Shown here: positions 6,976 to 14,307 of the stretch, one piece after another
How positions within the stretch are numbered: the stretch's first letter is position 1
Layout of the letters: each line of letters starts with the position of its first letter
Assembly: GCA_045597205.1 (NCBI GenBank)
Contig: JAZODT010000020.1
Span: 1 to 14,718, forward strand
Length of the DNA stretch: 14,718 nucleotides
Source of the DNA: UMGS755 sp045597205
Lineage (GTDB): Bacteria; Bacillota; Clostridia; UBA1381; UBA9506
Reading direction: 5' to 3'
Position numbers and translations under genes: made by a program
Notes under the pieces: model-generated
Told to the model about the DNA's origin: nothing
The model's input: the letters and a program-made list of their open reading frames with translations, nothing else
Databases searched by the model: none

Positions 6976-8181
6976 TTAGAACATGCTGTTTAACAGTGTG
7001 ATGCCGTCGATATTTAAATCGAAGTAAGGAGCTGAACGGAATTCTGATTCATGGAAATAACCGTCAGCAATAACTTCAGTATCGGGTGTATATGCTTCAT
7101 CTGTATCAACGTCAGCTTTGTAAGAATCTAATTTTGCTCCTTCAACGGTAAAGTTGTTAGTATCAAATACCTTAATTTCACCGGCAATTAATTTAGCTTT
7201 TGCATCTTCAATTGCTTCTTTTGTGCCTGCTGCTGCAACAGCTTCATTAATGTCGGTCAGCTTTACAGAGCCGGCTTCGAAGCCTTCGCACCAGTCAAAA
7301 GAAATTGCTTCATCTTTCTGTGCAGCATCGATGATGTACTTAAAGTAAGGAGCCCAATCGATTCTGGAGGAAATGATAAAGGTGTTGGGGCAAGCGCTTT
7401 GTGTGCTGCCGTTGTAAGAAACGTTGGGAACACCTGCGTTTTCACAAGCAGTGGGAGCACCCATGGAGTCAGCATGCTGGCTGATTAATACACAGTTGTT
7501 GCTTAAAAGCTTTGTTGCAGCTTCTTTTTCTAAAGCTTCGTCATACCAGCTACCGGTGAACTGTACTTCCATAGTTACAGACGGGCAAACAGATTTTGCT
7601 CCGAGGTAGAAAGAAGTATAGCCGGAGATAACTTCAGCATAGGTAAAGGCACCAACGTAACCCATTTTTGCCTGGTCAGCAGTAATCTTGCCACTTTCAA
7701 TCATTTCATTCAGCTTCATACCAGCTGCAATACCTGCAAGGTATCTGCCTTCATAAATAGAAGCAAATGCATTGTGGAAGTTAGCAACATTTTCGGTGTG
7801 AGCAGTTGTACCGGTTGCATGGCAGAACTCAACATCCGGGAATTCTTTTGCTGCTTTTAAAATGTAGGGCTCATGGCCAAAGCTGTTAGCAAACACTACA
7901 TCACAACCCTGGTCAGCAAGGTCAGCAGCTGCTTCGTAACATTCGTTACCTTCGGGAACGTTAACTTTGTAAATAACCTGATCTTCGGAAAGACCCATCG
8001 CTTTTGTTGCTTCTTTTGCAGCATCTAAGAAGTTCTTGTCATAGGTTGAGTTTTCATCGTGTAAGAAGATAAAACCAATTTTGAAATCTGCATTTGCAGT
8101 TTCACCACCACACGCTGAAAGCATTGCAACTGATGCAAGAAGCATAACCGCTACAATCAGCAAAGAAATGATTTTTTTCAT
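6976..8181 (-). CDS. BMP-family (PnrA-like) substrate-binding lipoprotein
   Basis: This extracellular, membrane-anchored binding protein feeds the ABC importer encoded just downstream. The N-terminus is a lipoprotein signal: KK, a hydrophobic stretch, then lipobox LSAC with Cys24 as the lipidated residue, followed by GGETANA. The mature part starts with FKIGFIFLHDENSTYDKNF and shows Bmp/Med/PnrA landmarks such as GCDVVFANSFGHEPYILKAA, the EGRYLAGIAAGM segment, MGYVGAFTYAEVISGYT, and TGSWYDEALEKEAATKLL. At 401 residues it is somewhat longer than many BMP proteins, with extra sequence at the C-terminus. GGAGGG lies seven bases before the ATG. It follows xpt by 56 bases with no strong terminator between them. 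Known ligands of the family are purine nucleosides and, for some members, adenine. The exact ligand cannot be read from the sequence. Confidence 0.93.
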   Translation of the reverse strand: MKKIISLLIVAVMLLASVAMLSACGGETANADFKIGFIFLHDENSTYDKNFLDAAKEATKAMGLSEDQVIYKVNVPEGNECYEAAADLADQGCDVVFANSFGHEPYILKAAKEFPDVEFCHATGTTAHTENVANFHNAFASIYEGRYLAGIAAGMKLNEMIESGKITADQAKMGYVGAFTYAEVISGYTSFYLGAKSVCPSVTMEVQFTGSWYDEALEKEAATKLLSNNCVLISQHADSMGAPTACENAGVPNVSYNGSTQSACPNTFIISSRIDWAPYFKYIIDAAQKDEAISFDWCEGFEAGSVKLTDINEAVAAAGTKEAIEDAKAKLIAGEIKVFDTNNFTVEGAKLDSYKADVDTDEAYTPDTEVIADGYFHESEFRSAPYFDLNIDGITLLNSMF

Positions 8182-8237
8182 AATAATACCCTCCTGCCTT
8201 TTGGCAAAATTTTATGTAAATAATATTACACTCAAAA

Positions 8238-8810
8238 TCATTCGCGAAATGTTAATGAATTTTCGGTCATTGATTCAATAATTGCCAATGAATCAACTCT
8301 TATTCCTTTTTCTCTTAACACATCTCCGCCGCCCTGAAAACCTTTTTCAATAGCTATAGCACAACCACAAAGCTTTGCCCCTGCCTGATTGATTATATCT
8401 ATCAAACCGTTAAGCGCGTTACCTTTAGCAAGAAAATCATCAATAATTAACACATTGTCTGCACGACTCAAAAATTCTTTGCTAACTACTGCATCATATA
8501 CATTTTTTCTGGTAAAAGAAGTAATTCTCGAAGAATAAACATCATTTGAAATATTGCCTGATCTATCTTTTTTTGCAAACACAACAGGAACATTCATAAA
8601 ATAAGCTGCAGCAAATGCAATGGGTACTCCTGAAGTTTCTATCGTTAAAATTTTATTAATAGACTCGGTTTGATAAAGATTTGCTATTTCTTTTCCCATT
8701 TCCATAAGAAAAGGCACATCAATACGATGATTCAGAAAGCAATCAACCTTTAAAATATCTCCCGGTAATACCTTACCTTCTTTTAATATTTTATCTTTTA
8801 ACGTTGTAAT
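8238..8810 (-). CDS. xpt: Xanthine phosphoribosyltransferase with an apparent ATT start codon
   Basis: This cytoplasmic enzyme joins xanthine (and related purine bases) to PRPP, giving XMP. The product resembles B. subtilis Xpt along its length: LKVDCFLNHRID near residue 20, KILTIETSGVPIAFAAA, VPVVFAKKDRSGN, the PRPP-binding motif VLIIDDFLAKGNALNG, AIAIEKGFQGGGD and the ending VDSLAIIESM. The open frame continues upstream of the first standard start codon (GTG at 8717) with conserved family sequence: TTLKDKILKEGKVLPGDILK. An in-frame stop lies at 8817-8819. Between that stop and the conserved residues there is no ATG, GTG or TTG. The codon where the initiator is expected is ATT (8808-8810), nine bases after GGGAG in a longer match to the ribosome (GGGAGTGATC). 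Starting there gives 190 residues, against 194 in B. subtilis. Starting at 8717 would remove 31 conserved residues. It heads the importer operon. Confidence 0.85.
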   Translation of the reverse strand: MTTLKDKILKEGKVLPGDILKVDCFLNHRIDVPFLMEMGKEIANLYQTESINKILTIETSGVPIAFAAAYFMNVPVVFAKKDRSGNISNDVYSSRITSFTRKNVYDAVVSKEFLSRADNVLIIDDFLAKGNALNGLIDIINQAGAKLCGCAIAIEKGFQGGGDVLREKGIRVDSLAIIESMTENSLTFRE

Positions 8811-8819
8811 GGCCGATCA

Positions 8820-8829
8820 CTCCCAATAA
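8820..8829 (-). promoter_or_regulatory. Ribosome binding site of xpt
   Basis: On the minus strand TTGGGAGTGATC closely matches the complement of the 16S rRNA tail (GGAGGTGATC with one base missing). GGGAG occupies 8820-8824, nine bases before the ATT at 8810. This strong site places initiation at or next to the ATT, and not at the distant GTG at 8717. Confidence 0.65.
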
Positions 8830-8853
8830 AATGATACTTCAACTAATAAAAAA

Positions 8854-8882
8854 AGTATAGCATAGCAAAAAACAAAAGTCAA
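8854..8882 (-). promoter_or_regulatory. Promoter of the xpt-importer operon
   Basis: On the minus strand TTGACT (8882-8877) and TATACT (8859-8854) are separated by exactly 17 bases, a near-consensus sigma-A promoter. The predicted leader is only about 35-40 bases long, too short for a purine riboswitch, and no riboswitch core is seen. The promoter is divergent from that of ddh. Confidence 0.82.
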
Positions 8883-8960
8883 CAAATTTCTTCTTTTATT
8901 TCATTAAAATTCCTATTTTAAAATGCGATGAATTATAAATTGGTATATAAATAAAAAAAC

Positions 8961-8989
8961 TTGATTTTTTTATAAATAAGTTATATAAT
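8961..8989 (+). promoter_or_regulatory. Promoter of ddh
   Basis: TTGATT (8961-8966) and TATAAT (8984-8989) with 17 bases between them lie about 33 bases before the ddh start codon. The sequence resembles the araC-type gene's promoter at 2223-2252, which uses the same two hexamers. Confidence 0.75.
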
Positions 8990-9021
8990 ATTTGAGTGAT
9001 TTTATGTAAGGAGTGTTTGAA

Positions 9022-10005
9022 ATGAGCATTAAAATCGGTATTTTCGGTTACGGCAATTTGGGACGGGGTGTAGAATGTGCCATCCGTCAAAACAGTGACA
9101 TGGAACTTGTAGCCGTTTTTTCACGGCGCAATCCCGAAACGGTAAAAACGGTAACTGATGTGCCTGTATATCATATAGAAAAAGCGAAAGATATGCAGAA
9201 TGACATTGATGTTATGATTCTCTGCGGTGGCAGTGCAACAGATTTGCCTGTGCAAACTCCTGCTCTTACCAAAATGTTTAATGTAATTGACAGTTTTGAT
9301 ACCCATGCAAAAATCTCGGAACATTTTGCAGCTGTGGATGCTGTTGCTAACGAATCCGGTCATGTTGCCATCATTTCTGTTGGTTGGGACCCAGGCATGT
9401 TTTCTTTAAATCGTTTATATGGCGGTGCCATTTTATCAGATGGTGAAGATTATACCTTTTGGGGTAAAGGTGTTAGTCAGGGGCATTCCGACGCTATAAG
9501 ACGCATTGACGGCGTGCAGGATGCTAAACAATATACCGTACCTGTAGAAAGTGCGTTAGCCGCTGTCCGTTCCGGTGTTAACCCCACTCTCTCAACCCGC
9601 GAAAAACATACTCGAGAGTGTTTCGTTGTAGCAAAAGAAGGTGCTGATAAGGCACAAATTGAGTCCGAAATTAAAAGTATGCCCAACTATTTTGCCGATT
9701 ATGATACAACAGTAACCTTTATAACGCAAGAAGAATTAGACCGTGACCATAAGGGGATTCCGCATGGAGGTTTCGTGATCCGCAGCGGCAAAACCGGTGC
9801 AAAATTAGAGCATAATCATATTATTGAATACAGTTTAAAGTTGGATTCAAATCCAGAATTCACCGCCTCCGTTTTGATTGCTTATGCACGTGCTGCCCAT
9901 CGTTTGCACAAAGAAGGTGTAGCCGGTTGTAAAACAGTTTTAGACGTCCCACCCGCTTATCTTTCCGCTAAAAGTGGCGAGGAACTGAGAAAACAGTTAT
10001 TATAA
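9022..10005 (+). CDS. ddh: meso-Diaminopimelate D-dehydrogenase
   Basis: This NADPH-dependent enzyme aminates L-2-amino-6-oxopimelate (the hydrolysed form of tetrahydrodipicolinate) directly to meso-diaminopimelate, the one-step variant of the lysine and peptidoglycan precursor pathway. Visible features are the N-terminal Rossmann motif GIFGYGNLGRG, SVGWDPGMFSLNRL, and WGKGVSQGHSDAIRRI, a segment conserved in family members near the substrate site. The C-terminal part GGFVIRSGK and FTASVLIAYARAAHRL closes the fold. Length is 327 residues against about 320-330 for the family. I choose ATG 9022 because AAGGAG (9008-9013) stands eight bases before it. The in-frame GTG at 9013 overlaps that site and cannot be the start. 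It is a single-gene transcript with its own promoter and a strong terminator. Confidence 0.95.
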   Translation: MSIKIGIFGYGNLGRGVECAIRQNSDMELVAVFSRRNPETVKTVTDVPVYHIEKAKDMQNDIDVMILCGGSATDLPVQTPALTKMFNVIDSFDTHAKISEHFAAVDAVANESGHVAIISVGWDPGMFSLNRLYGGAILSDGEDYTFWGKGVSQGHSDAIRRIDGVQDAKQYTVPVESALAAVRSGVNPTLSTREKHTRECFVVAKEGADKAQIESEIKSMPNYFADYDTTVTFITQEELDRDHKGIPHGGFVIRSGKTGAKLEHNHIIEYSLKLDSNPEFTASVLIAYARAAHRLHKEGVAGCKTVLDVPPAYLSAKSGEELRKQLL

Positions 10006-10046
10006 AAATATGCAGGTGATGGCTTCACATCACCTGCATATTTTTC
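10005..10046 (+). terminator. Terminator of ddh
   Basis: AAAATATGCAGGTGATG (10005-10021) and CATCACCTGCATATTTT (10028-10044) form a perfect 17-bp stem with a six-base loop, followed by more T's. It begins at the last base of the ddh stop codon. Confidence 0.9.
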
Positions 10047-10075
10047 ATTTTTTTGCATAAAATATAGAAAAAGGC

Positions 10076-10104
10076 TTGACAAAAACTGAAAAACATGGTA
10101 TCAT
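10076..10104 (+). promoter_or_regulatory. Promoter of the initiator tRNA gene
   Basis: TTGACA (10076-10081), a 17-base spacer and TATCAT (10099-10104) lie 15 bases before the tRNA. The -35 box is perfect and the -10 box is one base off consensus. Confidence 0.8.
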
Positions 10105-10119
10105 AATAAAGTACTACAT

Positions 10120-10196
<77 letters not shown>

Positions 10197-10201
10197 ATTT
10201 T

Positions 10202-10231
10202 ACGGCAAACTGCTTGGTTTGCCGTTTTTTT
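10202..10231 (+). terminator. Terminator of the initiator tRNA gene
   Basis: ACGGCAAAC (10202-10210) and GTTTGCCGT (10217-10225) pair perfectly, with a six-base loop and a seven-T tail, starting six bases after the tRNA. Confidence 0.88.
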
Positions 10232-10264
10232 ATGCCTTGGTTATTATTATACAATAAAAGAGTA

Positions 10265-10294
10265 TTGACAGCCTCATGCCTTTTGTGCTATAAT
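10265..10294 (+). promoter_or_regulatory. Promoter of the tRNA-Ala gene
   Basis: Perfect consensus hexamers TTGACA (10265-10270) and TATAAT (10289-10294), with an 18-base spacer, end nine bases before the mature tRNA. The primary transcript therefore has almost no leader. Confidence 0.85.
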
Positions 10295-10303
10295 AAATTT
10301 GTT

Positions 10304-10379
10304 GGGGGTATAGCGCAGTTGGGAGCGCGTTTGACTGGCAGTCAAAAGGTCAGGGGTTCGAATCCCCTTATCTCCACCA
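10304..10379 (+). tRNA. tRNA-Ala (anticodon GGC)
   Basis: The 76-nt cloverleaf has acceptor arms GGGGGTA and TATCTCC, anticodon stem-loop TTTGA-CTGGCAG-TCAAA and T arm AGGGG-TTCGAAT-CCCCT, with encoded CCA at 10377-10379. The anticodon GGC reads GCC and GCU alanine codons. The G3-U70 wobble pair, the identity element for alanyl-tRNA synthetase, is present, and the discriminator is A73. Open frames on both strands through this gene are only shadows of the tRNA. Confidence 0.95.
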
Positions 10380-10386
10380 ATAGCGA

Positions 10387-10417
10387 AAGAGACCGCATAA
10401 TAGCGGTCTCTTATTTT
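10387..10417 (+). terminator. Terminator of the tRNA-Ala gene
   Basis: AAGAGACCGC (10387-10396) and GCGGTCTCTT (10403-10412) form a perfect 10-bp stem with a six-base loop, followed by ATTTTAT. It starts seven bases after the tRNA. Confidence 0.82.
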
Positions 10418-10576
10418 ATACTTACATAAGCAAACATAATCTTTCAAAATTTTTTCAGTTCCTTCCATTGACGGAAGCAGAATCGTTTTGAATAAAAAAC
10501 TGCATCGTTAACGAACCGATATCAATCCCGATTGTCTTCCCCGATAAAGGAATCAATAGCCGTAACGGTTCTCAGA
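10418..10576. other. Gene-free gap with a nested inverted repeat
   Basis: No convincing gene lies here. GAACCG (10513-10518) and CGGTTC (10566-10571) enclose ATTG/CAAT (10531-10534 and 10554-10557) and TTCC/GGAA (10537-10540 and 10549-10552), which could fold as a broken three-part hairpin just after the acetyltransferase stop codon. There is no U-run, so it is not a standard terminator. It could end or stabilise the minus-strand operon transcript, or be a gene remnant. A minus-strand frame here gives a short peptide with IGIDIGS, too short and interrupted to name. Confidence 0.3.
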
Positions 10577-11119
10577 TTATTTCTCCTGTTTTGCAAAAAA
10601 TTCTTCTTTTGTCATACTGTAACAAACATCATCCATCACACGACCATCATAGAGCCGTCTTGACTGTTTAAGTGTGCCTTCATATTGAAATCCGCAGTTT
10701 TCTATGACATGGCGGGAACGTTCATTCACACTAAAATGATAAACACTGATAAGTTCTAAATTCATTTTATTAAACCCAAACGCAATTAAGCCTTTGGCGC
10801 ACTCTGTCATATAACCCTTGCCCCAATAGGCATCATCTAATACATACCCCAGCATCCGCACCTTATTATTCATTCGTTTATGGTCGCGGTGCAAGCCGCA
10901 AGAGCCAATCAGGTTGCCGCTTTCTTTTTCAATAATTGCCCAAACCTCGTCGCCCTCCATGAATTCTTTTAAAATTCGTTTTGAATCTTCAATATCTTCA
11001 TGAGGTTTCCAGCCGGCATGAGGCCCTACATTGGGTTTTATGCAGTATGCGTGCATGGCTTCTAAATCCGTTTCTAAAAAACGACGGATATATAGGCGAC
11101 TCGTTTCAAAACTCTCCAT
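10577..11119 (-). CDS. GNAT-family N-acetyltransferase (RimJ/RimL-like)
   Basis: The 180-residue protein has the Acetyltransf_3 arrangement. The N-terminus METERL-like variant is SFETSRLYIRRFLETDLEAM. The middle has GNLIGSCGLHRDH. The acetyl-CoA site is YVLDDAYWGKGYMTECAKGL, where the usual Q/R-x-x-G-x-G/A loop appears as YWGKGYM. Then come VNERSRHVIENCGFQYEGTL, the family's Asn-x-x-Ser motif and the late beta strand. Members acetylate ribosomal protein N-termini, amino-sugars or small-molecule amines, and the substrate cannot be told from sequence. AAGGAG lies six bases before the ATG. It starts 12 bases after nif3 and is the last gene of the right-hand operon. Confidence 0.88.
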   Translation of the reverse strand: MESFETSRLYIRRFLETDLEAMHAYCIKPNVGPHAGWKPHEDIEDSKRILKEFMEGDEVWAIIEKESGNLIGSCGLHRDHKRMNNKVRMLGYVLDDAYWGKGYMTECAKGLIAFGFNKMNLELISVYHFSVNERSRHVIENCGFQYEGTLKQSRRLYDGRVMDDVCYSMTKEEFFAKQEK

Positions 11120-11131
11120 ACCTAACTCCTT

Positions 11132-11917
11132 TTAAACATGCCTCCAGGGGCTTTCTTCGTGCTGCGCCACTGTAATCGACAAATTGTTACCAAATGCCTT
11201 TTGCAGTTTATCAGCCAAAAGCTTACAAAAACCCACTTCGGCATCGTAATGGTCAATTTCAATTAAATTCATACCATTTTCATAAGCAAAACGGGCGTGA
11301 TGATGCTTAAAATCTCCGGAAATATACACCTGTGCACCCAACTGATGTGCTTCATAAATCATATCAGCACCACCACCATTGCAAACGGCTACTTTGTCAA
11401 TCACGGCATTTTTATCTCCAACATAACGCAAGAAACCGTCAGGAGAAAAGGTTGTTTTTCCTTTTTCCAGCAAACTCTCCAAGGTGCAAGGCTGTGCCAG
11501 CCGACCGATGCGACCAATACCTTCCTCAGCACCTGCAAAGGAGGTGCGTTCTTTAAAGTCACCAAAACTTTCTAAAAAAACATCGCACAAGCCGCCTTTA
11601 GCCGAATCAAAATTGGTGTGCATGGCATATAAGCCAATGCCCTTTTGCAACAAACGGCGTAAGGTACGCTGTCCACCCTCATTTTCTGTTAGGCGGGTAA
11701 TCGGGCGGAACATTACCGGATGATGGGTCACAATCAGTTGAGCACCGGCATTTTCAGCATCACAAACGTTTTTTTCATCAGCATCTAATGCGATAACAAT
11801 TGACTCAATTTCATCTTTTACACCCTCGACTAAAAGGCCTACATTGTCATAATCCTCTGCCAGTTGCGGTGGCGCCATCTGTTCAAAAAAAGCGATTAAT
11901 TCCTGCAAATTTACCAT
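11132..11917 (-). CDS. Nif3-like dinuclear metal centre protein (YqfO/YbgI family)
   Basis: This is the short Nif3 form, 261 residues, without the inserted PII/CutA-like domain found in some Firmicutes. The metal-binding residues are recognisable: THHPVMF (His at about 65-66), MHTNFDSAKGG (His100 and Asp104), SGDFKHHHARFA, and a C-terminal IDHYDAEVGF with His and Glu. Relatives form hexameric toroids with two metal ions per subunit. Some are annotated as GTP cyclohydrolase 1 type 2, but the physiological role is unsettled. I choose ATG 11917, with GGAGG ten bases upstream. A GTG at 11926 is in frame but lies only one base after that site. The start overlaps the trmK stop by 7 bases, giving the conserved trmK-nif3 coupling seen across Firmicutes. 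Confidence 0.92.
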   Translation of the reverse strand: MVNLQELIAFFEQMAPPQLAEDYDNVGLLVEGVKDEIESIVIALDADEKNVCDAENAGAQLIVTHHPVMFRPITRLTENEGGQRTLRRLLQKGIGLYAMHTNFDSAKGGLCDVFLESFGDFKERTSFAGAEEGIGRIGRLAQPCTLESLLEKGKTTFSPDGFLRYVGDKNAVIDKVAVCNGGGADMIYEAHQLGAQVYISGDFKHHHARFAYENGMNLIEIDHYDAEVGFCKLLADKLQKAFGNNLSITVAQHEESPWRHV

Positions 11918-12612
11918 TTGCTGCACACCTCCTCAAGTTCCTTTAGAGATTCTAATATCGTTTTATATTCCTCAATTTTCTCTTTAGTATCCACCCGTTC
12001 TGCCCGCAGAAGTCCGGACAGTGCTTCACTATATTTATGAATCAGCAACTCTAGCAGTTCCGGCAATAAGGGGTCACGGTTTTCCAACAGCTTTTCGCCC
12101 ACCTGATAATAGACAGGATTTTGAACTAACATTTTGCCGTGTTCCACCGTCATCACCGTATAAATTTTGTTATCCTCTTTTGCCAGCCGTTCATCAATAA
12201 TGTTATATCCATTCTCTGCTAAATATGCACGCAGTTCTGCCGTTGCCGTCATCGGCTGGAGGATGTAACAATCCAATTCCACAGGAGATTTTTCCAAAAT
12301 TTCAGCAATTAGCAACCCGCCCATACCGGCAATCACCGCCGTATCCGCTTCCCCCTCTGTAAGGGCACAAAGCCCATCAGACAGACGGGTTTTAATATGT
12401 TCACCAAGGCCAAAACGGTCTATATTTTCTTCTGCACGTGAAAGAGGACCCTGGCGCAAATCCATGGCCAGGGCTCTTCTAATTCTTTGTTCTATGTAAA
12501 GATAAATGGGAATATAACCGTGGTCTGTGCCCACATCTGCCACTGTTGCCCCAAAAGGCACACTGTCAGCTATAGCTAAAAGCCGCGGCGTCATCACTGA
12601 CTTAATATTCAT
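11911..12612 (-). CDS. trmK: tRNA (adenine(22)-N1)-methyltransferase
   Basis: This SAM-dependent enzyme methylates N1 of adenine 22 in the D-loop region of certain tRNAs. The 233 residues show the family signature: TPRLLAIADSVP at the start, SAM motif I VADVGTDHGYIPIYL (residues 24-38), the acidic MDLRQGPLSRAEENI end of strand 2, the AGMGGLLIAEIL motif (95-106), and YILQPM (116-121) at the active site. The C-terminal 60 residues are a helical, charged, coiled-coil-like tail, as in B. subtilis TrmK (YqfN). AAGGA lies about eight bases before the ATG. It starts 12 bases after the acyl-CoA ligase gene and overlaps nif3. In many Firmicutes trmK follows the major sigma factor gene, which is not the case here. 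Confidence 0.93.
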   Translation of the reverse strand: MNIKSVMTPRLLAIADSVPFGATVADVGTDHGYIPIYLYIEQRIRRALAMDLRQGPLSRAEENIDRFGLGEHIKTRLSDGLCALTEGEADTAVIAGMGGLLIAEILEKSPVELDCYILQPMTATAELRAYLAENGYNIIDERLAKEDNKIYTVMTVEHGKMLVQNPVYYQVGEKLLENRDPLLPELLELLIHKYSEALSGLLRAERVDTKEKIEEYKTILESLKELEEVCSKW

Positions 12613-12624
12613 ACCGTCATTCCT

Positions 12625-14301
12625 TTACTGATTTTCGTGATTACTTTTTCTAATTTCGGCACGTTTAATTTTACCGCCTAAGGTTTTCGGGAGTTCATCT
12701 ACAAATTCCACAATACGGGGATATTTATAAGGTGCCGTAACCTTTTTAACGTAGTTTTGCAGTTCTTTAATCAGCACATCAGAAGGTGCGTAGCCCTTTG
12801 CCAGCACGATGGTGGCTTTAACCACCTGACCGCGCACAGGATCGGGCGCTGCTGTGATGGCACATTCAACAACTGCATCGTGCTCTAATAAGGCACTTTC
12901 TACCTCAAAAGGACCAATACGGTAGCCGGAACACTTGATAACGTCATCATTTCTGCCCACGAACCAGTAATAGCCTTTAGAGTCACGCCAGGCCATATCA
13001 CACAAGTCATAGTTGCCTGTGCCCAGTTTTTCCTCTGTCATGGCTTTATCCTTATAATAACCGGTAAACAAACCCACCGGCGGGTTTTTATCAATACCGC
13101 AAATAACAATGCTACCCTCTTCACCATCTTCACAGGGGTTACCATCAGCATCTAAAAGCTGAATGTTATAAAGAGGTGAGGGCTTTCCCATAGAACCGGG
13201 AATCGGCTCAAACCAGGGGAAGTTAGCAACTAAAACAGAACCTTCCGTCTGACCAAAGCCCTCGCACAGTTTTAAACCGGTTAATTCATACCACTTTTTA
13301 AAGACTTCTGGGTTTAAAGGCTCACCTGCAATACAGCAATGCTTGATGCAGGACAGGTCAAACTTTGTCACATCCTCCTGCAGCATAAAACGAAACATTG
13401 TCGGCGGCGCACAGAAAGTGGTTACCTTATATTCTGTAATCTTTTTTAAAAGATTAAGCGGTACAAACTTGTCCATATCATAGGCAAAAATCACTGCACC
13501 GCAAATCCACTGACCATAAATTTTACCCCAACCGAATTTTGCCCAGCCGGAATCAGAAACGCTCATGTGCAGCTTATTTTCCTGCACACACTGCCAATAT
13601 TTTGCTGTTACAATGTGACCCAAAGGATAGGAAAAATTATGACGCACCATTTTGGGCATACCGGTTGTGCCAGAGGTAAAATACACCAGCATGGTATCAT
13701 CCCAACGTGTGCTTTGTTCCCCTTGGGGGCGAGTAAACTCGTCACTCTGACCGTTTATACCCTCAGCAAAATCAAGCCAGTCCTCATGGGGACTACCTAC
13801 TAATATTTTGTTTTTAAGTGTTGTGCATTCAGCTTCTGCCGCTTCCACCTGATTAATAACAAAATCGTCATCCACACAGACAATGGCAGAAATACCAGCC
13901 GCATTGGCACGGTAAGCAATGTCTTTTTTCGTCAGCTGCAAAGAACCGGGAATTAAGATGGCACCCAATTTATGCAATGCCGTTGCACAAATCCAATACT
14001 CCCAACGACGACGCAAAATCAATAGCACAACAGAACCTTTTTTGATGCCTAAGGATGCAAAATAATTAGCTGCCTGGTTAGAAAGACGGCTCACATCTTT
14101 AAAGGTGAGTTTTTTCTCATTACCATGGTCATCGCACCACACCAAAGCCATTTTATTTTCATCTTGTTCTGCCCAGGCATCCACAATATCAAAACCGAAG
14201 TTAAAATTCTCCGGCACATTGACCTTGTAGTTTGCCTTAAAATCCTCGTAGGAATCAAATTCAATTCTCGGTAAAAAACGTTCCAGTAACAATTCTTTCA
14301 C
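12625..14301 (-). CDS. AMP-forming acyl-CoA synthetase/ligase (medium-chain or acetyl-type)
   Basis: This ANL-superfamily enzyme activates a carboxylic acid as acyl-AMP and transfers it to CoA. All core motifs are intact: YFTSGTTGMPK (207-217, the ATP P-loop), CIAGEPLNPEVFKKW, GFGQTE (348-353), the adenylate-binding DMAWRDSKGYYWFVGR with Asp435 and Arg450, the hinge region DDVIKCSGYRIGPFEVE, and the catalytic lysine in LPKTLGGKIKR (Lys544). The 558-residue length and the WAKFGWGKIYGQW stretch resemble acetyl- and medium-chain acyl-CoA synthetases. The acid substrate is not certain. The start is GTG (14301), with only a weak AGAAGAGA upstream and six bases between it and the preceding stop codon, so translation is probably coupled to the XRE-cupin gene. 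That neighbour is likely its regulator. Confidence 0.9.
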   Translation of the reverse strand: MKELLLERFLPRIEFDSYEDFKANYKVNVPENFNFGFDIVDAWAEQDENKMALVWCDDHGNEKKLTFKDVSRLSNQAANYFASLGIKKGSVVLLILRRRWEYWICATALHKLGAILIPGSLQLTKKDIAYRANAAGISAIVCVDDDFVINQVEAAEAECTTLKNKILVGSPHEDWLDFAEGINGQSDEFTRPQGEQSTRWDDTMLVYFTSGTTGMPKMVRHNFSYPLGHIVTAKYWQCVQENKLHMSVSDSGWAKFGWGKIYGQWICGAVIFAYDMDKFVPLNLLKKITEYKVTTFCAPPTMFRFMLQEDVTKFDLSCIKHCCIAGEPLNPEVFKKWYELTGLKLCEGFGQTEGSVLVANFPWFEPIPGSMGKPSPLYNIQLLDADGNPCEDGEEGSIVICGIDKNPPVGLFTGYYKDKAMTEEKLGTGNYDLCDMAWRDSKGYYWFVGRNDDVIKCSGYRIGPFEVESALLEHDAVVECAITAAPDPVRGQVVKATIVLAKGYAPSDVLIKELQNYVKKVTAPYKYPRIVEFVDELPKTLGGKIKRAEIRKSNHENQ

Positions 14302-14307
14302 TCTCTT

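Noticed and set aside
8238..8717. xpt as a truncated 159-residue gene starting at GTG 8717
   Set aside because: Conserved Xpt sequence continues in frame upstream to 8810, the GTG lies inside a conserved stretch (HRIDVPFL), and no ribosome binding site precedes it. The strong site is at 8820-8824.
8811..8876. Purine riboswitch in front of xpt
   Set aside because: The leader after the predicted transcription start is only about 35-40 bases. No paired three-way junction core, no conserved loop sequences and no attenuator hairpin are seen.
10439..10576. A minus-strand peptide containing IGIDIGS, reminiscent of ASKHA-type ATPases
   Set aside because: It is under 40 codons long, bounded by stop codons, and has no other motif of those families. 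A chance match is likely.
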